Numbered from the stretch's first letter, positions 1 to 7,908 are shown. The stretch: DNA of 64,000 nucleotides from CAVVAL01 sp963742725 (GCA_963742725.1 CAVUMX010000001.1:1550001-1614000); one strand, 5' to 3'. Translations and numbers: made by a program. The notes: generated by a model from the letters alone, not told the origin.

Positions 1-1
1 G

Positions 2-193
2 CTCGACGTGCTCCGTCGGGTCACCGACGAGGCACCGCGGTGGCTCAGGCCGGGCGGCTCGCTGCTGGTGGAAGCGAGCGAACGTCAGACGGCACTGACC
101 ATCGCGGCGTTCGCCCGCGCGGGCCTGACCACCCGCGCGGTCAGGTGTCAGGACCTCTCTGCCACCGTCGTCATTGGAGCTAGGCCACGTTGA
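2..193 (+). CDS. C-terminal end of putative protein N5-glutamine methyltransferase (partial)
   Basis: The window opens inside this gene, so only the last 63 residues are visible, in a frame open from base 2. The segment WLRPGGSLLVEASERQ followed by a terminal DLSATVVIGA resembles the last strands of class I SAM-dependent methyltransferases of the HemK/PrmC-like group that actinomycete genomes label protein N5-glutamine methyltransferase. The SAM-binding and NPPY motifs would lie upstream of the window, so the substrate cannot be judged. Its 3' end overlaps the convergent antitoxin gene by 14 bases. The family call rests on the tail only. Confidence 0.55.
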   Translation, partial: LDVLRRVTDEAPRWLRPGGSLLVEASERQTALTIAAFARAGLTTRAVRCQDLSATVVIGARPR

Positions 194-512
194 GCTGGAT
201 GTTCCCGATCCGGGCGACGATCTCCAGCTGCCCACCCAGCCCAGTCACGTACGCGCGGAGAGACTCCAGGCTGGTCGCCTCGCCGTGCTCGATCTGGCTG
301 ATTCGTGCCTGCGACAGCCCTGCCGCCTCGGCGAGCTGCACCTGCGTGAGCCCCAGTTGCTTCCGGATCTCCGCCAGCTGGGCACCGCTCACGGCGGACA
401 GCATGTCCTCGCGCATACGACCCCGCCGAGCTACACGCTCGGCCTTGTCCCACGATGGGTCGACGGCACGAGCCTTCGCCTTGACCTCACGCCAACTCGA
501 TCCAGAGCTCAT
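180..512 (-). CDS. higA: XRE-family antitoxin, HigA type
   Basis: A 110-residue protein with a Cro/C1-type helix-turn-helix at about residues 46-100 (LAEIRKQLGLTQVQLAEAAG, then LSQARISQIEHG). In HigBA systems such a protein binds and neutralises the toxin and represses the operon. Here the toxin gene lies directly upstream and the two overlap in an ATGA (toxin stop 511-509, antitoxin ATG 512-510), the toxin-first order usual for HigBA. The antitoxin frame is intact while the toxin frame is broken, a pattern seen in decaying addiction modules. A solitary XRE regulator is the alternative, but the toxin remnant makes antitoxin the better call. Confidence 0.85.
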   Translation of the reverse strand: MSSGSSWREVKAKARAVDPSWDKAERVARRGRMREDMLSAVSGAQLAEIRKQLGLTQVQLAEAAGLSQARISQIEHGEATSLESLRAYVTGLGGQLEIVARIGNIQLNVA

Positions 513-876
513 GGCTGCTCCTCCTTCAACCTCATCAAGTGTTCCTCGAACCGCTCATCCGCCAGCGGTATCGCCTTCTGGTACCACTCGCGCCACTGCC
601 CCGACTTGTCGCCTGCGACGAGAAACACCGCTTCCCTCACCGGGTCGAAGGCGAAGATCAGCCGCATCTCGCTCGCCCCCGAGGAGCCAGGCCGTAACTC
701 TTTCATGTGTGGAACCTGCTGGCCCGCAAGCGGTCCACCAGCGGCCGCCCCAGAGCTGGCCCCTGCTCCGCCAGCAGGTCGATGGCCTCCGAAACGAGAT
801 CAGCGCTAACGGAATCGGTTCGACAAAGTCCTAAGAACCACGCCTCTACCTCCGGGTGCAGACTGACTTCCCACAT
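509..876 (-). pseudogene. higB: HigB-type RelE/ParE-superfamily toxin, frameshifted
   Basis: Two overlapping frames together make one Gp49-like (phage-derived HigB) toxin of about 122 residues. The first runs from ATG 876 for 57 codons (starting MWEVSLHPEVEAWF, ending LVDRLRASRFHT) and stops at 705-703. The second begins at 706 with MKELRPGSSGASEMRLIFAF and runs to 509 (SGQWREWYQKAIPLADERFE). The family normally reads HNMKELRPG across this point. The genome has CAC ACA TGA where one extra A (CAC AAC ATG) restores the frame. So one base is missing in an A run near 704-710. Either the toxin is inactivated or the base was lost in sequencing. The ATGA overlap could also allow re-initiation to give two fragments. 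Confidence 0.8.
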
Positions 877-883
877 CTGCCCG

Positions 884-904
884 AGTATAAGCGCGACTTA
901 TATT
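884..904. promoter_or_regulatory. Inverted repeat, probable higBA operator/promoter
   Basis: TATAAG at 886-891 and CTTATA at 897-902 form a perfect 6-bp inverted repeat around a 5-base centre, ending 10 bases upstream of the toxin ATG at 876. It is a conspicuously AT-rich island in GC-rich DNA. Autorepressor antitoxins of the HigA type commonly bind such short palindromes overlapping their own -10 region, so this is the likely operator. Assignment is from position and symmetry only. Confidence 0.55.
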
Positions 905-910
905 TGGCCG

Positions 911-1942
911 CTACTCGCAGTTGGCGAGGCTGGTGACGGGGTCGGCGGCGGGTGGGGCGGCGGGCCACCACTCGCCGCCCTCGCGGCGGTACGGGTACCA
1001 CCGCCCATCCCGCCCCAGCCGCACCTGCACGCCGTCGCCCGTCCACCGGTTCTCGTGAACCTCCAGCTCAGCGCCGTCGTCCTCCAGCGTCGTCCGCGCC
1101 CGCGCCACCTCGTGCGGGGCGGGCGTCCACGCCGTCTCCAGCGTCGAGAGCCCAGACCGCCCGCCGTACCGCCACGCCCGCGCGGCCCGCTCCAGATCCG
1201 CCCGCCCGCTCGCCTCCCGCAGCCGCGACAGCAGGCCCGGCTCGGCCGCGGCGATCCGCACCGTGTCCTCCCAAAGATCCAGATCATCATCAGGACGCCC
1301 GGCACCGACCAGCTCACGCGCCCTGGTCGACGCGTTACGGGAGAGCCAAGCCAGCGCCTCGCCGTCCGGACCCGCCTCGCCTTCCCGGTCGCGGAGCGCG
1401 TCCAGCACCTCGGACTCGTCACGCCCGCGCAGGAGCAGGAGGACGAACGGGTCGGCGTCGAGCAGCCACGACGCCTGGTAGCAGACCGCGGCGGCGTGCT
1501 TGCACGGGTGGCCCCAGTCGGGGCATTCGCAGTCGGGTTCGAGGTCGCCGATGCCGGGGAGAAGTTTCACGCCGGCGTCCTCGGCGGACTGGACGAGGTC
1601 GCGCGGCATCTCCCGGTCGAGGAGGGCCGCGAGGTGACCGGCCTTGGCGGCGACCTGGTCGAGGAACCGGTCCCACTCGGCGTCGCTGAGGACGTCGATG
1701 AACACCTGCGTCTCGTACGGCTCGTCGTCGGTGTCGTGGACCGGCGCGGCGATGCGGCCGGGGCTGACCGTGATCGACCCGACGCGACCGACGTGCGCGT
1801 ACCGGCGCCCCTTCGTCAGCAGGGAGTGGTCGAGCGAGGTGTCTTCGAGGGCCTTGATCCAGGCGTTGCCCCACCAGGTCGTGGCGAACCGCCGTCCCTT
1901 GCGGACACCGGCCGGGAACGCGGGAAACCCACGGGCGTTCAC
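911..1942 (-). CDS. SWIM zinc-finger protein
   Basis: A 343-residue protein from GTG 1942, which has a clear AGGAG six bases upstream. The SWIM motif Cys-x-Cys...Cys-x-His is visible as DCECPDWGHPCKH (Cys138, Cys140, Cys147, His149), a zinc-binding module found with SWI2/SNF2 ATPases and thought to contact DNA or protein. The N-terminus (RFATTWWGNAWIKALE) is typical of the bacterial SWIM proteins that pair with SNF2 helicases. The GTG overlaps the helicase stop (GTGA, 1942-1939), so the two are translationally coupled and probably act in one complex. A reading frame continues upstream of the GTG, but only as a shadow of the helicase gene. Confidence 0.88.
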   Translation of the reverse strand: MNARGFPAFPAGVRKGRRFATTWWGNAWIKALEDTSLDHSLLTKGRRYAHVGRVGSITVSPGRIAAPVHDTDDEPYETQVFIDVLSDAEWDRFLDQVAAKAGHLAALLDREMPRDLVQSAEDAGVKLLPGIGDLEPDCECPDWGHPCKHAAAVCYQASWLLDADPFVLLLLRGRDESEVLDALRDREGEAGPDGEALAWLSRNASTRARELVGAGRPDDDLDLWEDTVRIAAAEPGLLSRLREASGRADLERAARAWRYGGRSGLSTLETAWTPAPHEVARARTTLEDDGAELEVHENRWTGDGVQVRLGRDGRWYPYRREGGEWWPAAPPAADPVTSLANCE

Positions 1943-4381
1943 TGGTTGCTCCTTAGTTCGACCAGGTCGGCCAGGTCGGCGTCGGACAGTTCGGTGAACG
2001 CCGCCTCCCCGCTCGTCAGGACGGCGTCCGCCAGCGCGCGCTTCGACGCCAGCATCTCGGCGATGCGGTCCTCGATCGTGCCTTCGGCGATCATCCGGTG
2101 GACCTGCACGGGCCGGGTCTGGCCGATCCGGTACGCGCGGTCGGTGGCCTGGTCCTCGACGGCCGGGTTCCACCAGCGGTCGTAGTGGATGACGTGGTCG
2201 GCGCGGGTCAGGTTGAGGCCGGTGCCCGCCGCCTTGAGCGACAGCAGGAACACGGGCACCTCCCCGGCCTGGAACCGGCGGACCATCTCCTCCCGTCCGG
2301 GGATCGGCGTGCCGCCGTGGAGCAGTTGCGTCGGCACGCCCCGGTCGGCCAGGTGCTGTTCAAGCAGTCGCGCCATGGCCACGTACTGCGTGAACACCAG
2401 GACGGCGCCGCCCTCGGCCACGATCGTGCCGACCAGCTCGTCCAGCAGCTCCAACTTTCCGGAGCGCCCGGCCAGCGGCGCGGACTCCCGCAGGTACTGC
2501 GCCGGGTGGTTGCAGATCTGCTTGAGGCCCGTCAGCAGCTTGACGACGAGTCCGCGCCGGGCCATGTCGCTCGCCGTCCGGATCTGCTCCAGGGTTTCCC
2601 GCACGACCGCCTCGTACAGGGCCGCCTGTTCGTGGGTCAGCCCGACGGGCTGGTCGGTCTCGGTCTTCGGCGGCAGCTCCGGCGCCACCCCCGGATCGGA
2701 CTTGTGCCGCCGCAGCAGGAACGGCCGGACCAGCCTCGCGAGTCGTTCAGCGACCTCGGCGTCCCGGTCTGCCTCGATCGGGTCGGCCCAGCGACGGCGG
2801 AACTGGCCGAGCGGTCCGAGCAGGCCGGGCGTGGTCCAGTCGAGGATCGCCCACAGCTCGGACAGGTTGTTCTCGACCGGCGTGCCCGTCAGCGCGATCC
2901 GGGCCGGCGCGGGGATGGTCCGCAGGGCCTTCGCCGTCCGGGAGGACCGGTTCTTCACGTGCTGGGCCTCGTCCGCGACGACCATGCCCCATTTGTGGGC
3001 GGCGAGCCGCTCGGCGTCCACGCGCATCGTGCCGTACGTGGTGAGGACGAATCCGTCACCGGGCAACGTCCGCTCGGAGCCGTGGAACCGCGCCACCGGC
3101 ACCCCGGGCGCGAACCGCTTGATCTCGCGCTCCCAGTTGCCCAGCAGCGACGCCGGGCACACCACGAGCGTCGGCGCCTCGTGCCGCCGGTGCAGGTGCA
3201 GCGCGATGAGCGTGATCGTCTTGCCGAGACCCATGTCGTCGGCGAGGCAGCCGCCGAGGCCGAGTTCGGTCATGCGCGCCAGCCACCGCAGCCCGCGGAG
3301 CTGGTAGTCGCGCAGCGTCGCGCGCAGTCCGGCAGGCGCCTCGACGGGCCCGCCGCGCTCCGGATCTGCGATGCGTTCCCGCAGCGCGGCCAGCCACCCG
3401 CTCGCCCCCACCTCCACCCGCTCCCCGCCAACTTCGGCGGTACCGGACAGGGCGGCGCCGAGCGCGGCGATCGGGGTGAGCGGCTTCAGGTCCCGTTCCC
3501 GCGCCTTGCGGGCCAGCTCGGGGTCGATCAGCAGCCACTGGTCCCGCAGCCGGACCATCGGGCGGCGGGCCTCGGCCAGCAGGTCCAGCTCGTCCTGGGT
3601 CAGTGGATCGTCGCCCAGGGCGAGCTGCCAGTTGAACGCGAGCAGGTCGTCGTCGCCGAGCGTCCCGTTCTGCGGCGCGTCGAGGACCGCCGTCGCCCGC
3701 AGCCGTCCGACCAGGTCACGGGGCCAGTGGACGTCCACTCCCACGCCGGCCAGCCGGATCGCCGCGCCGGCCAGCAGTTCGGTCACCTCGTCGTCCCCGA
3801 GGTCGATCCGGTCGGGGACGGCGTCGTGCAGGAACCGGTCGAGCGGCGGCCAGGCCCGCGCGGCCCGGCGGACGGCGCGCGCGGCGTCGATCCTCGTCGA
3901 CTGGTCGGCGTCGACGACATCGGTGACGACGCCCTCGCCGTGCGCCTGGAGAACGGCGTGGAACCGCTCGCCGTCGACCTCGATCCGCAGCGAGACCCGG
4001 ACGTCGGAAACGTGCGCCACCCGCTGCGGCTCCATCGCCGCGAACGCCGGGCCGCCCGTCACCAGCGGCGCCGCCGGACTCCGGGGCAGCGTGTCGGCGA
4101 CGGCGTCCAGGAACGCGCGCAGTTCCGTGTCGTCGTCCGGCGCCAGGGTGGCGATCCGGGCGGCGTCCGCGTCGTCCAGCGGTCCGACCCGCCAGGCGTC
4201 GAACCCGCCAGGTGACACACCGGGCCGGATCCGTCCCCGAACGACAAGGTCCAACGCCAGCCGGACGGCCGCTCCCCAGTAGCTTCCCGTCGCCCTCGTC
4301 GAGGAGCCGGGGAAGCGCCGCGGCGATCCCCGCTCCGTCGAACCGTCCTGTCCTGGGCGGGTCAGCCGCCTCGAATCGCAC
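1939..4381 (-). CDS. SNF2-family DEAD/DEAH-box helicase, apparent frameshift near the 5' end
   Basis: An ATP-dependent SWI2/SNF2 remodeller-type helicase. The intact frame runs from 4254 or upstream to 1939 (at least 771 residues). It carries Walker A in LADDMGLGKTITLIALHLH (about residue 340), a DEAQ box in VVADEAQHVKN (about 428), and motif VI in DRAYRIGQTRPVQ (about 708), with an N-terminal SNF2-associated region. That frame has no ATG or GTG start: the first candidate is a TTG at 4254, and homologous-looking sequence (SYWGAAVRLALDL) continues upstream of it. A second frame starts at GTG 4381 after a GAGGGGGAG ribosome site and reads MRFEAADPP...LLDEGDG. Removing one base at about 4284-4285 joins DGDG-type sequence to SYWGAAV. 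I therefore place the start at 4381 with a +1 frameshift. Total corrected length is about 813 residues. Confidence 0.8.
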
Positions 4382-4396
4382 CCAGCTCCCCCTCGG

Positions 4397-5227
4397 TCAT
4401 CTGCTCAGCCTGCGGTACGCCCGCACCGACAGCGGTACGAAGATCGCCATGATCAGCACCGGCCACGCGACCGACATCAGGTACGCGTGGTCCGTCAGCC
4501 AGGTATCCGCCCCCTGGCCAGGGTTGCCGAACAACTGGCGGGTTGCCAGTCCCGTCGCGGACAACGGGTTCCAGTCCGCGATCGTGCCCAGCCAGGACGG
4601 CATCGTCTCGGTCGCGACGAACGAGTTCGACAGCATGCCGAGCGGCCACACCAGGATCTGGACGGCCATCAGCGCCTCGGGCCTACCCGCGACCAGTCCC
4701 AGGTAGACGCCGATCCAGATCAGCGCGAACCGCAGCAGGAGCAGCAGCCCGAACGCGGCCAGCGCCGAGCCGAGTCCGTTGTTCCACCGCCAGCCGACGG
4801 CGAGACCGCACAGCGCGAGGACGGCCAGTCCGGCGGCGGAGTAGAGCATGTCGGCGACGCTGCGGCCGACCACCACCGCCGAGGACGCCATCGGCATGGA
4901 CCGGAACCGGTCGGTCACGCCCCGGTCGGCGTCCACGGTGATCGTCGTGAACGTCATCTCGATGCCGAACGCCATGCTCATGACGAGCATGCCGGGGAGC
5001 AGGAACTCCAGGTAGTCGCCGCCGCCCGGCACGGTCATGCCGCCGCCGAACAGGAATCCGAACATCAGCAGCATCATGACCGGGAACAGCAGCCCGACCA
5101 GGATCATGCCGGGCATCCGGGTCCAGTGCAGGAGCGCCCGGTACGTGAGCGTCCAGCTGTCGGTGAGTACCCACCGGGCCTTTGCCAGCGCGGTCGTCGG
5201 GATGGGTGGGGCGATCGTCGCGGTCAT
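4397..5227 (-). CDS. ABC-2 type transporter permease (drug-resistance exporter, DrrB-like)
   Basis: A 276-residue integral membrane protein starting MTATIAPPIPTTALAKARWV, with about six hydrophobic segments (e.g. MILVGLLFPVMMLLMFGFLF, residues about 45-64) and the ABC-2 permease signature region MTFTTITVDADRGVTDRFRSMP. It is the transmembrane half of an exporter. The ATG (5227-5225) overlaps the stop of the ATPase gene (ATGA), so expression is coupled. DrrAB-type pairs export hydrophobic drugs or lipids; the substrate cannot be read from sequence. The adjacent TetR gene suggests inducible efflux. Confidence 0.9.
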   Translation of the reverse strand: MTATIAPPIPTTALAKARWVLTDSWTLTYRALLHWTRMPGMILVGLLFPVMMLLMFGFLFGGGMTVPGGGDYLEFLLPGMLVMSMAFGIEMTFTTITVDADRGVTDRFRSMPMASSAVVVGRSVADMLYSAAGLAVLALCGLAVGWRWNNGLGSALAAFGLLLLLRFALIWIGVYLGLVAGRPEALMAVQILVWPLGMLSNSFVATETMPSWLGTIADWNPLSATGLATRQLFGNPGQGADTWLTDHAYLMSVAWPVLIMAIFVPLSVRAYRRLSR

Positions 5228-6186
5228 GCCGCCTCCTCCTCTGCGCGGGCACCGGTGAGGTGCAGGAACACTTCGTCCAGGGTCGGGCGGCGGAGCGCGA
5301 TGTCCGCCACGTCGATGCGGGCGTCGTCCAGGGCGCGGACGACCTCCGTCAGCGCCTTGACCCGGTCGCCGACCGGCGCGCTCAGCCGCCACGTGTCGTG
5401 ATCGACCTCGACCTCGTTGCCTGCGGCCTGCCCGACCAGCGCGGACGCCGTCGCGAGGTCGCCAGCGCTGGTCAGCACCACGTCGATGCGGTCGCCGCCG
5501 AGCTTCGCCTTCAGCTGGTCCGGGGTGCCGTCGGCGATCACGCGGCCGTGGTCGATCACCGAGATCTGGCTGGCGAGCTGGTCGGCCTCGTCGAGGTACT
5601 GGGTGGTGAGCAGGACCGTCGTGCCGTTGTTCACCAGTGCGCGCACGGCAGCCCACACCTCGTTGCGGCCGCGCGGGTCCAGGCCGGTGGTCGGCTCGTC
5701 CAGGAACAGGACGCGCGGGGCGAGGATCATGCTGGCGGCGAGGTCGAGGCGCCGCCGCATGCCGCCCGAGTACTGCTTGACCGGCTTCTTCCCGGTGTCG
5801 CCCAGCTCGAACTGTTCCAGCAGCTCGGACGCCCTCGCCTTGGCCTGCTTCGACCCCAGATGGAACAGTCGGCCGAACAGCTCCAGGTTCTGCCGTCCGC
5901 TCAGGACCTCGTCGACCGCCGCGTGCTGGCCGAGCAGCCCGATCCGGTACCTGACCTGCACCGGGTCGCGCGCCACGTCGAACCCCGCAACCTCCGCCAG
6001 GCCGCTGTCGAACCGCAGCAGCGTGGCCAGGATCCGGACGGCCGTCGTCTTGCCCGCACCGTTCGGCCCGAGCAGGCCGTGGACGGTTCCGGCCCGGACG
6101 GCCAGGTCGAATCCGTCCAGCGCCGCCTTCTCTCCGTACCGCTTGTGCAGCCTCTCGACCCGGACCGCCAAATCTGTCGTACTCAC
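5224..6186 (-). CDS. ABC transporter ATP-binding protein (DrrA family)
   Basis: A 320-residue daunorubicin-resistance-type ATPase. It has Walker A GPNGAGKTT (residues 40-48), the signature QYSGGMRRRLDLAASM, Walker B RVLFLDEPTTGLDP, and the C-terminal DrrA extension ending LRRPTLDEVFLHLTG. Start is GTG 6186, with AGGGG seven bases upstream. The open frame to 6474 crosses the intergenic operators and the TetR gene and is not credible as coding. It energises the permease encoded immediately downstream. It is divergent from a TetR repressor across an 82-base gap holding two palindromes. Confidence 0.93.
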   Translation of the reverse strand: MSTTDLAVRVERLHKRYGEKAALDGFDLAVRAGTVHGLLGPNGAGKTTAVRILATLLRFDSGLAEVAGFDVARDPVQVRYRIGLLGQHAAVDEVLSGRQNLELFGRLFHLGSKQAKARASELLEQFELGDTGKKPVKQYSGGMRRRLDLAASMILAPRVLFLDEPTTGLDPRGRNEVWAAVRALVNNGTTVLLTTQYLDEADQLASQISVIDHGRVIADGTPDQLKAKLGGDRIDVVLTSAGDLATASALVGQAAGNEVEVDHDTWRLSAPVGDRVKALTEVVRALDDARIDVADIALRRPTLDEVFLHLTGARAEEEAA

Positions 6187-6201
6187 GCCGGCCCCTAACT
6201 T

Positions 6202-6239
6202 GGTACGCTGTACGGGAATCAGAACCGTACGCCGTACGG
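6202..6239. promoter_or_regulatory. Twin TetR operator candidates between ABC exporter and TetR genes
   Basis: CCGTACGCCGTACGG at 6225-6239 is a perfect palindrome around its central base. A related, less perfect element, GGTACGCTGTACGGG, lies at 6202-6216, 23 bases away (about two helical turns, so on the same DNA face). Both contain GTAC half-sites. Their position between the divergent starts at 6186 and 6269 is where a TetR protein would repress both genes. Confidence 0.7.
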
Positions 6240-6268
6240 AGTTATTCCGCAAGCTAGGATTCGAGGCG

Positions 6269-7036
6269 ATGACGAGGGAGTTCAGCGGGCGCGGGGATCC
6301 GGCCAAGAGCATGGCCCTGCTGTGGCGCACCGGCGACGAACCCGGCCCTGCCCGTGGCCCGAAGCGGGCGGTGACCATCGACCAGATCGTCGCGGCGTCC
6401 CTCACGATCGCCGACGCGGAAGGCCTCGCGGCGGTGTCCATGCGGCGGGTCGCCGAGGCGGTCGGGATCGGCACGATGTCGCTCTATACCTACGTGCCGG
6501 GCAAGGCCGAAATCGTCGACCTCATGCTCGACACGGTGTGCGCCGAAGCCCTCGGCGGCGACGAGTCCGGCGACTGGCGGGCCCGGCTCACGCGGATCGC
6601 GCGCGCCAACTGGGACATCACCCACCGGCACCCGTGGATGCTCCAGGTGTCCACGATGAGCCGCCCGCCGATGGGCCCGAACATCGTCGCCAAGTACGAC
6701 TTCGAGCTGCGGGCACTCGACGGCATCGGGCTCACCGACGTCGAGATGGACTCCGTACTGAGCCTCGTCCTCGTGCACACCGCGGCGTCGGCCGGCACCG
6801 CGATCGACGCCGCCCAGGGCGCGCAGAGCTCCGGCATGACCGACGACGAATGGTGGGCCGCGTACGCGCCGCTCCTGGAGAAGGCGTTCGACCCGGACCG
6901 GTTCCCGACCGCGGCCCGCGTCGGCGCCGCCGCCGGCGAAACGTACGGAGCGGCGTACGCACCGGAGCACGCGTTCGCGTTCGGCCTGGACCGCATCCTC
7001 GACGGCGTCGAGACCCTGATCCACTCCCGCGCCTAG
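6269..7036 (+). CDS. TetR-family transcriptional regulator
   Basis: A 255-residue repressor. After a short tail common in this subgroup (GDPAKSMALLWR), the TetR helix-turn-helix lies at about residues 32-90: MRRVAEAVGIGTMSLYTYVPGKAE. The remainder matches the TetR_C-type ligand domain often found next to drug exporters. The ATG at 6269 was chosen because it keeps the conserved GDPAKSM segment and avoids reading back through the operators. A later ATG at 6311 would lose that segment. It probably represses the divergent ABC exporter and itself through the 6202-6239 palindromes. Confidence 0.9.
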   Translation: MTREFSGRGDPAKSMALLWRTGDEPGPARGPKRAVTIDQIVAASLTIADAEGLAAVSMRRVAEAVGIGTMSLYTYVPGKAEIVDLMLDTVCAEALGGDESGDWRARLTRIARANWDITHRHPWMLQVSTMSRPPMGPNIVAKYDFELRALDGIGLTDVEMDSVLSLVLVHTAASAGTAIDAAQGAQSSGMTDDEWWAAYAPLLEKAFDPDRFPTAARVGAAAGETYGAAYAPEHAFAFGLDRILDGVETLIHSRA

Positions 7037-7183
7037 CCCCGCCTGCGCGCCCGCCCCGCCCCGCCCGGCCCGGCCCGGCCCGGCCCGGCCCTCCACGCTG
7101 CCACCGCCCGCCGCCCATCCGCCGCCCGCGGGGCGTCCCGCCCGCAGACCCGCCCCGGGCGCCCGCCGACCGCGCCGCCGAGT

Positions 7184-7232
7184 TTCGGACTTTTGAGGGT
7201 TCCCGGCCCCGGCCGACCCTCAAAAGTCCGAA
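7184..7232. repeat. Dispersed palindromic repeat family A, copy 1
   Basis: Perfect 17-bp inverted arms, TTCGGACTTTTGAGGGT at 7184-7200 and its reverse complement at 7216-7232, around a 15-base loop. The second copy at 46864-46912 has identical arms, a different loop of exactly the same length, and the same flank (CGCCGAGT) on the left. This indicates a repeated element and not a chance hairpin. Confidence 0.9.
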
Positions 7233-7336
7233 GGTGGGCGGGCCTGCACGCGGGCGCGGCCGGGAGTGGGCGCGGCGGCTGGGCGCGGCGCGCGGCCGGC
7301 GCGGCAAGTGAGGCCGGGCCGTCGGGGTGCGGCGCC

Positions 7337-7371
7337 GGCGGGCGGCGGGCGGCGGGCGGCGGGCGGCGGGC
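7337..7371. repeat. Tandem 7-bp repeat (GGCGGGC x5)
   Basis: Five perfect head-to-tail copies of GGCGGGC, with a sixth degenerate copy to 7378. The length is prone to slippage, and the run has G-quadruplex potential on the plus strand. It lies just beyond the 3' end of the MarR gene. Confidence 0.85.
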
Positions 7372-7393
7372 GGCGGGGCTGGTACGGGCGGGG

Positions 7394-7846
7394 TTAGAGG
7401 CGGGGGGCCGTGGGGGGTTCGGCGCCGGCGTCGGCCAGGGTGGTGAGCAGGTCACGCAGGAGCGCGGCCCGCTCGGCCCCGAGTTGCCGCACCAGCCCGC
7501 GCTCGTACGTCCGGTGGAACCGGCGCGCCGCCCGGAGCGCGTTCTCGCCGCGTGGCCCGAGCCGCAGCACTTTGGCGCGCGCGTCGTCCGGATCGGGTTC
7601 GCGCAGGACGTAGCCCCGCTCGACCATCTCCTGGACGAGCTTGCTGGCGCCCTGGATCGTGATGTCGAGCCCGCGCGCGATCGCCGTCACAGTGGACGGT
7701 CCTTCGTCGAGGGTGCGGAACACGTACCCGTAGCTGCGGCCGAGGTCGTTGAAGCCCTCGCTGGTCAGGTGCGTGTGGAGCGAGTCCACGAACCGTGTGT
7801 ACGCCAGTCCGAGGACGATCCCGAAATCCCGTTGCTCTTGAGCCAC
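7394..7846 (-). CDS. MarR-family transcriptional regulator
   Basis: A 150-residue winged-helix protein from GTG 7846. The recognition region TAIARGLDITIQGASKLVQE and the wing REPDPDDARAKVLRLGPRGE (about residues 55-100) are typical of MarR. It is transcribed divergently from a small cupin gene across a 62-base gap that contains a strong palindrome, so it probably represses both. The ligand is unknown. The 3' end faces the repeat-rich gap shared with the TetR gene. Confidence 0.9.
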   Translation of the reverse strand: MAQEQRDFGIVLGLAYTRFVDSLHTHLTSEGFNDLGRSYGYVFRTLDEGPSTVTAIARGLDITIQGASKLVQEMVERGYVLREPDPDDARAKVLRLGPRGENALRAARRFHRTYERGLVRQLGAERAALLRDLLTTLADAGAEPPTAPRL

Positions 7847-7869
7847 CCGTCCACGATACTCAATCTCAC

Positions 7870-7895
7870 TTGATCAACTGTGGTTGATTATCAAC
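7870..7895. promoter_or_regulatory. MarR operator candidate
   Basis: GTTGATTATCAAC (7883-7895) is a perfect 13-bp palindrome around its central T. It is preceded by TTGATCAA (7870-7877), another palindrome sharing the TTGAT half-site. Both are AT-rich in a GC-rich genome and sit between the divergent starts at 7846 and 7909. Such TTGATNATCAA-like sites are usual MarR targets. Confidence 0.75.
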
Positions 7896-7908
7896 TCAAG
7901 GAGAGCAT

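Larger units (their letters stand above)
7037..7393. other. Repeat-rich intergenic region between convergent TetR and MarR genes
   Basis: No credible gene in these 357 bases. They hold five copies of CGGCC (7066-7090), a perfect palindrome (7184-7232, family A) and five copies of GGCGGGC (7337-7371). Base composition is almost purely G/C outside the palindrome. The palindrome may end transcription from both sides, although its sister copy at 46864 sits between divergent genes. Confidence 0.75.

Noticed and set aside
703..710. Programmed ribosomal frameshift in higB
   Set aside because: There is no slippery heptamer or downstream structure at the junction. A missing base explains the data more simply.
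2098..4215. A 705-codon open frame on the plus strand
   Set aside because: It lies entirely opposite the SNF2 helicase gene. The high GC content removes stops from antisense frames, and the translation is Arg/Gly/Pro-rich with no domain.
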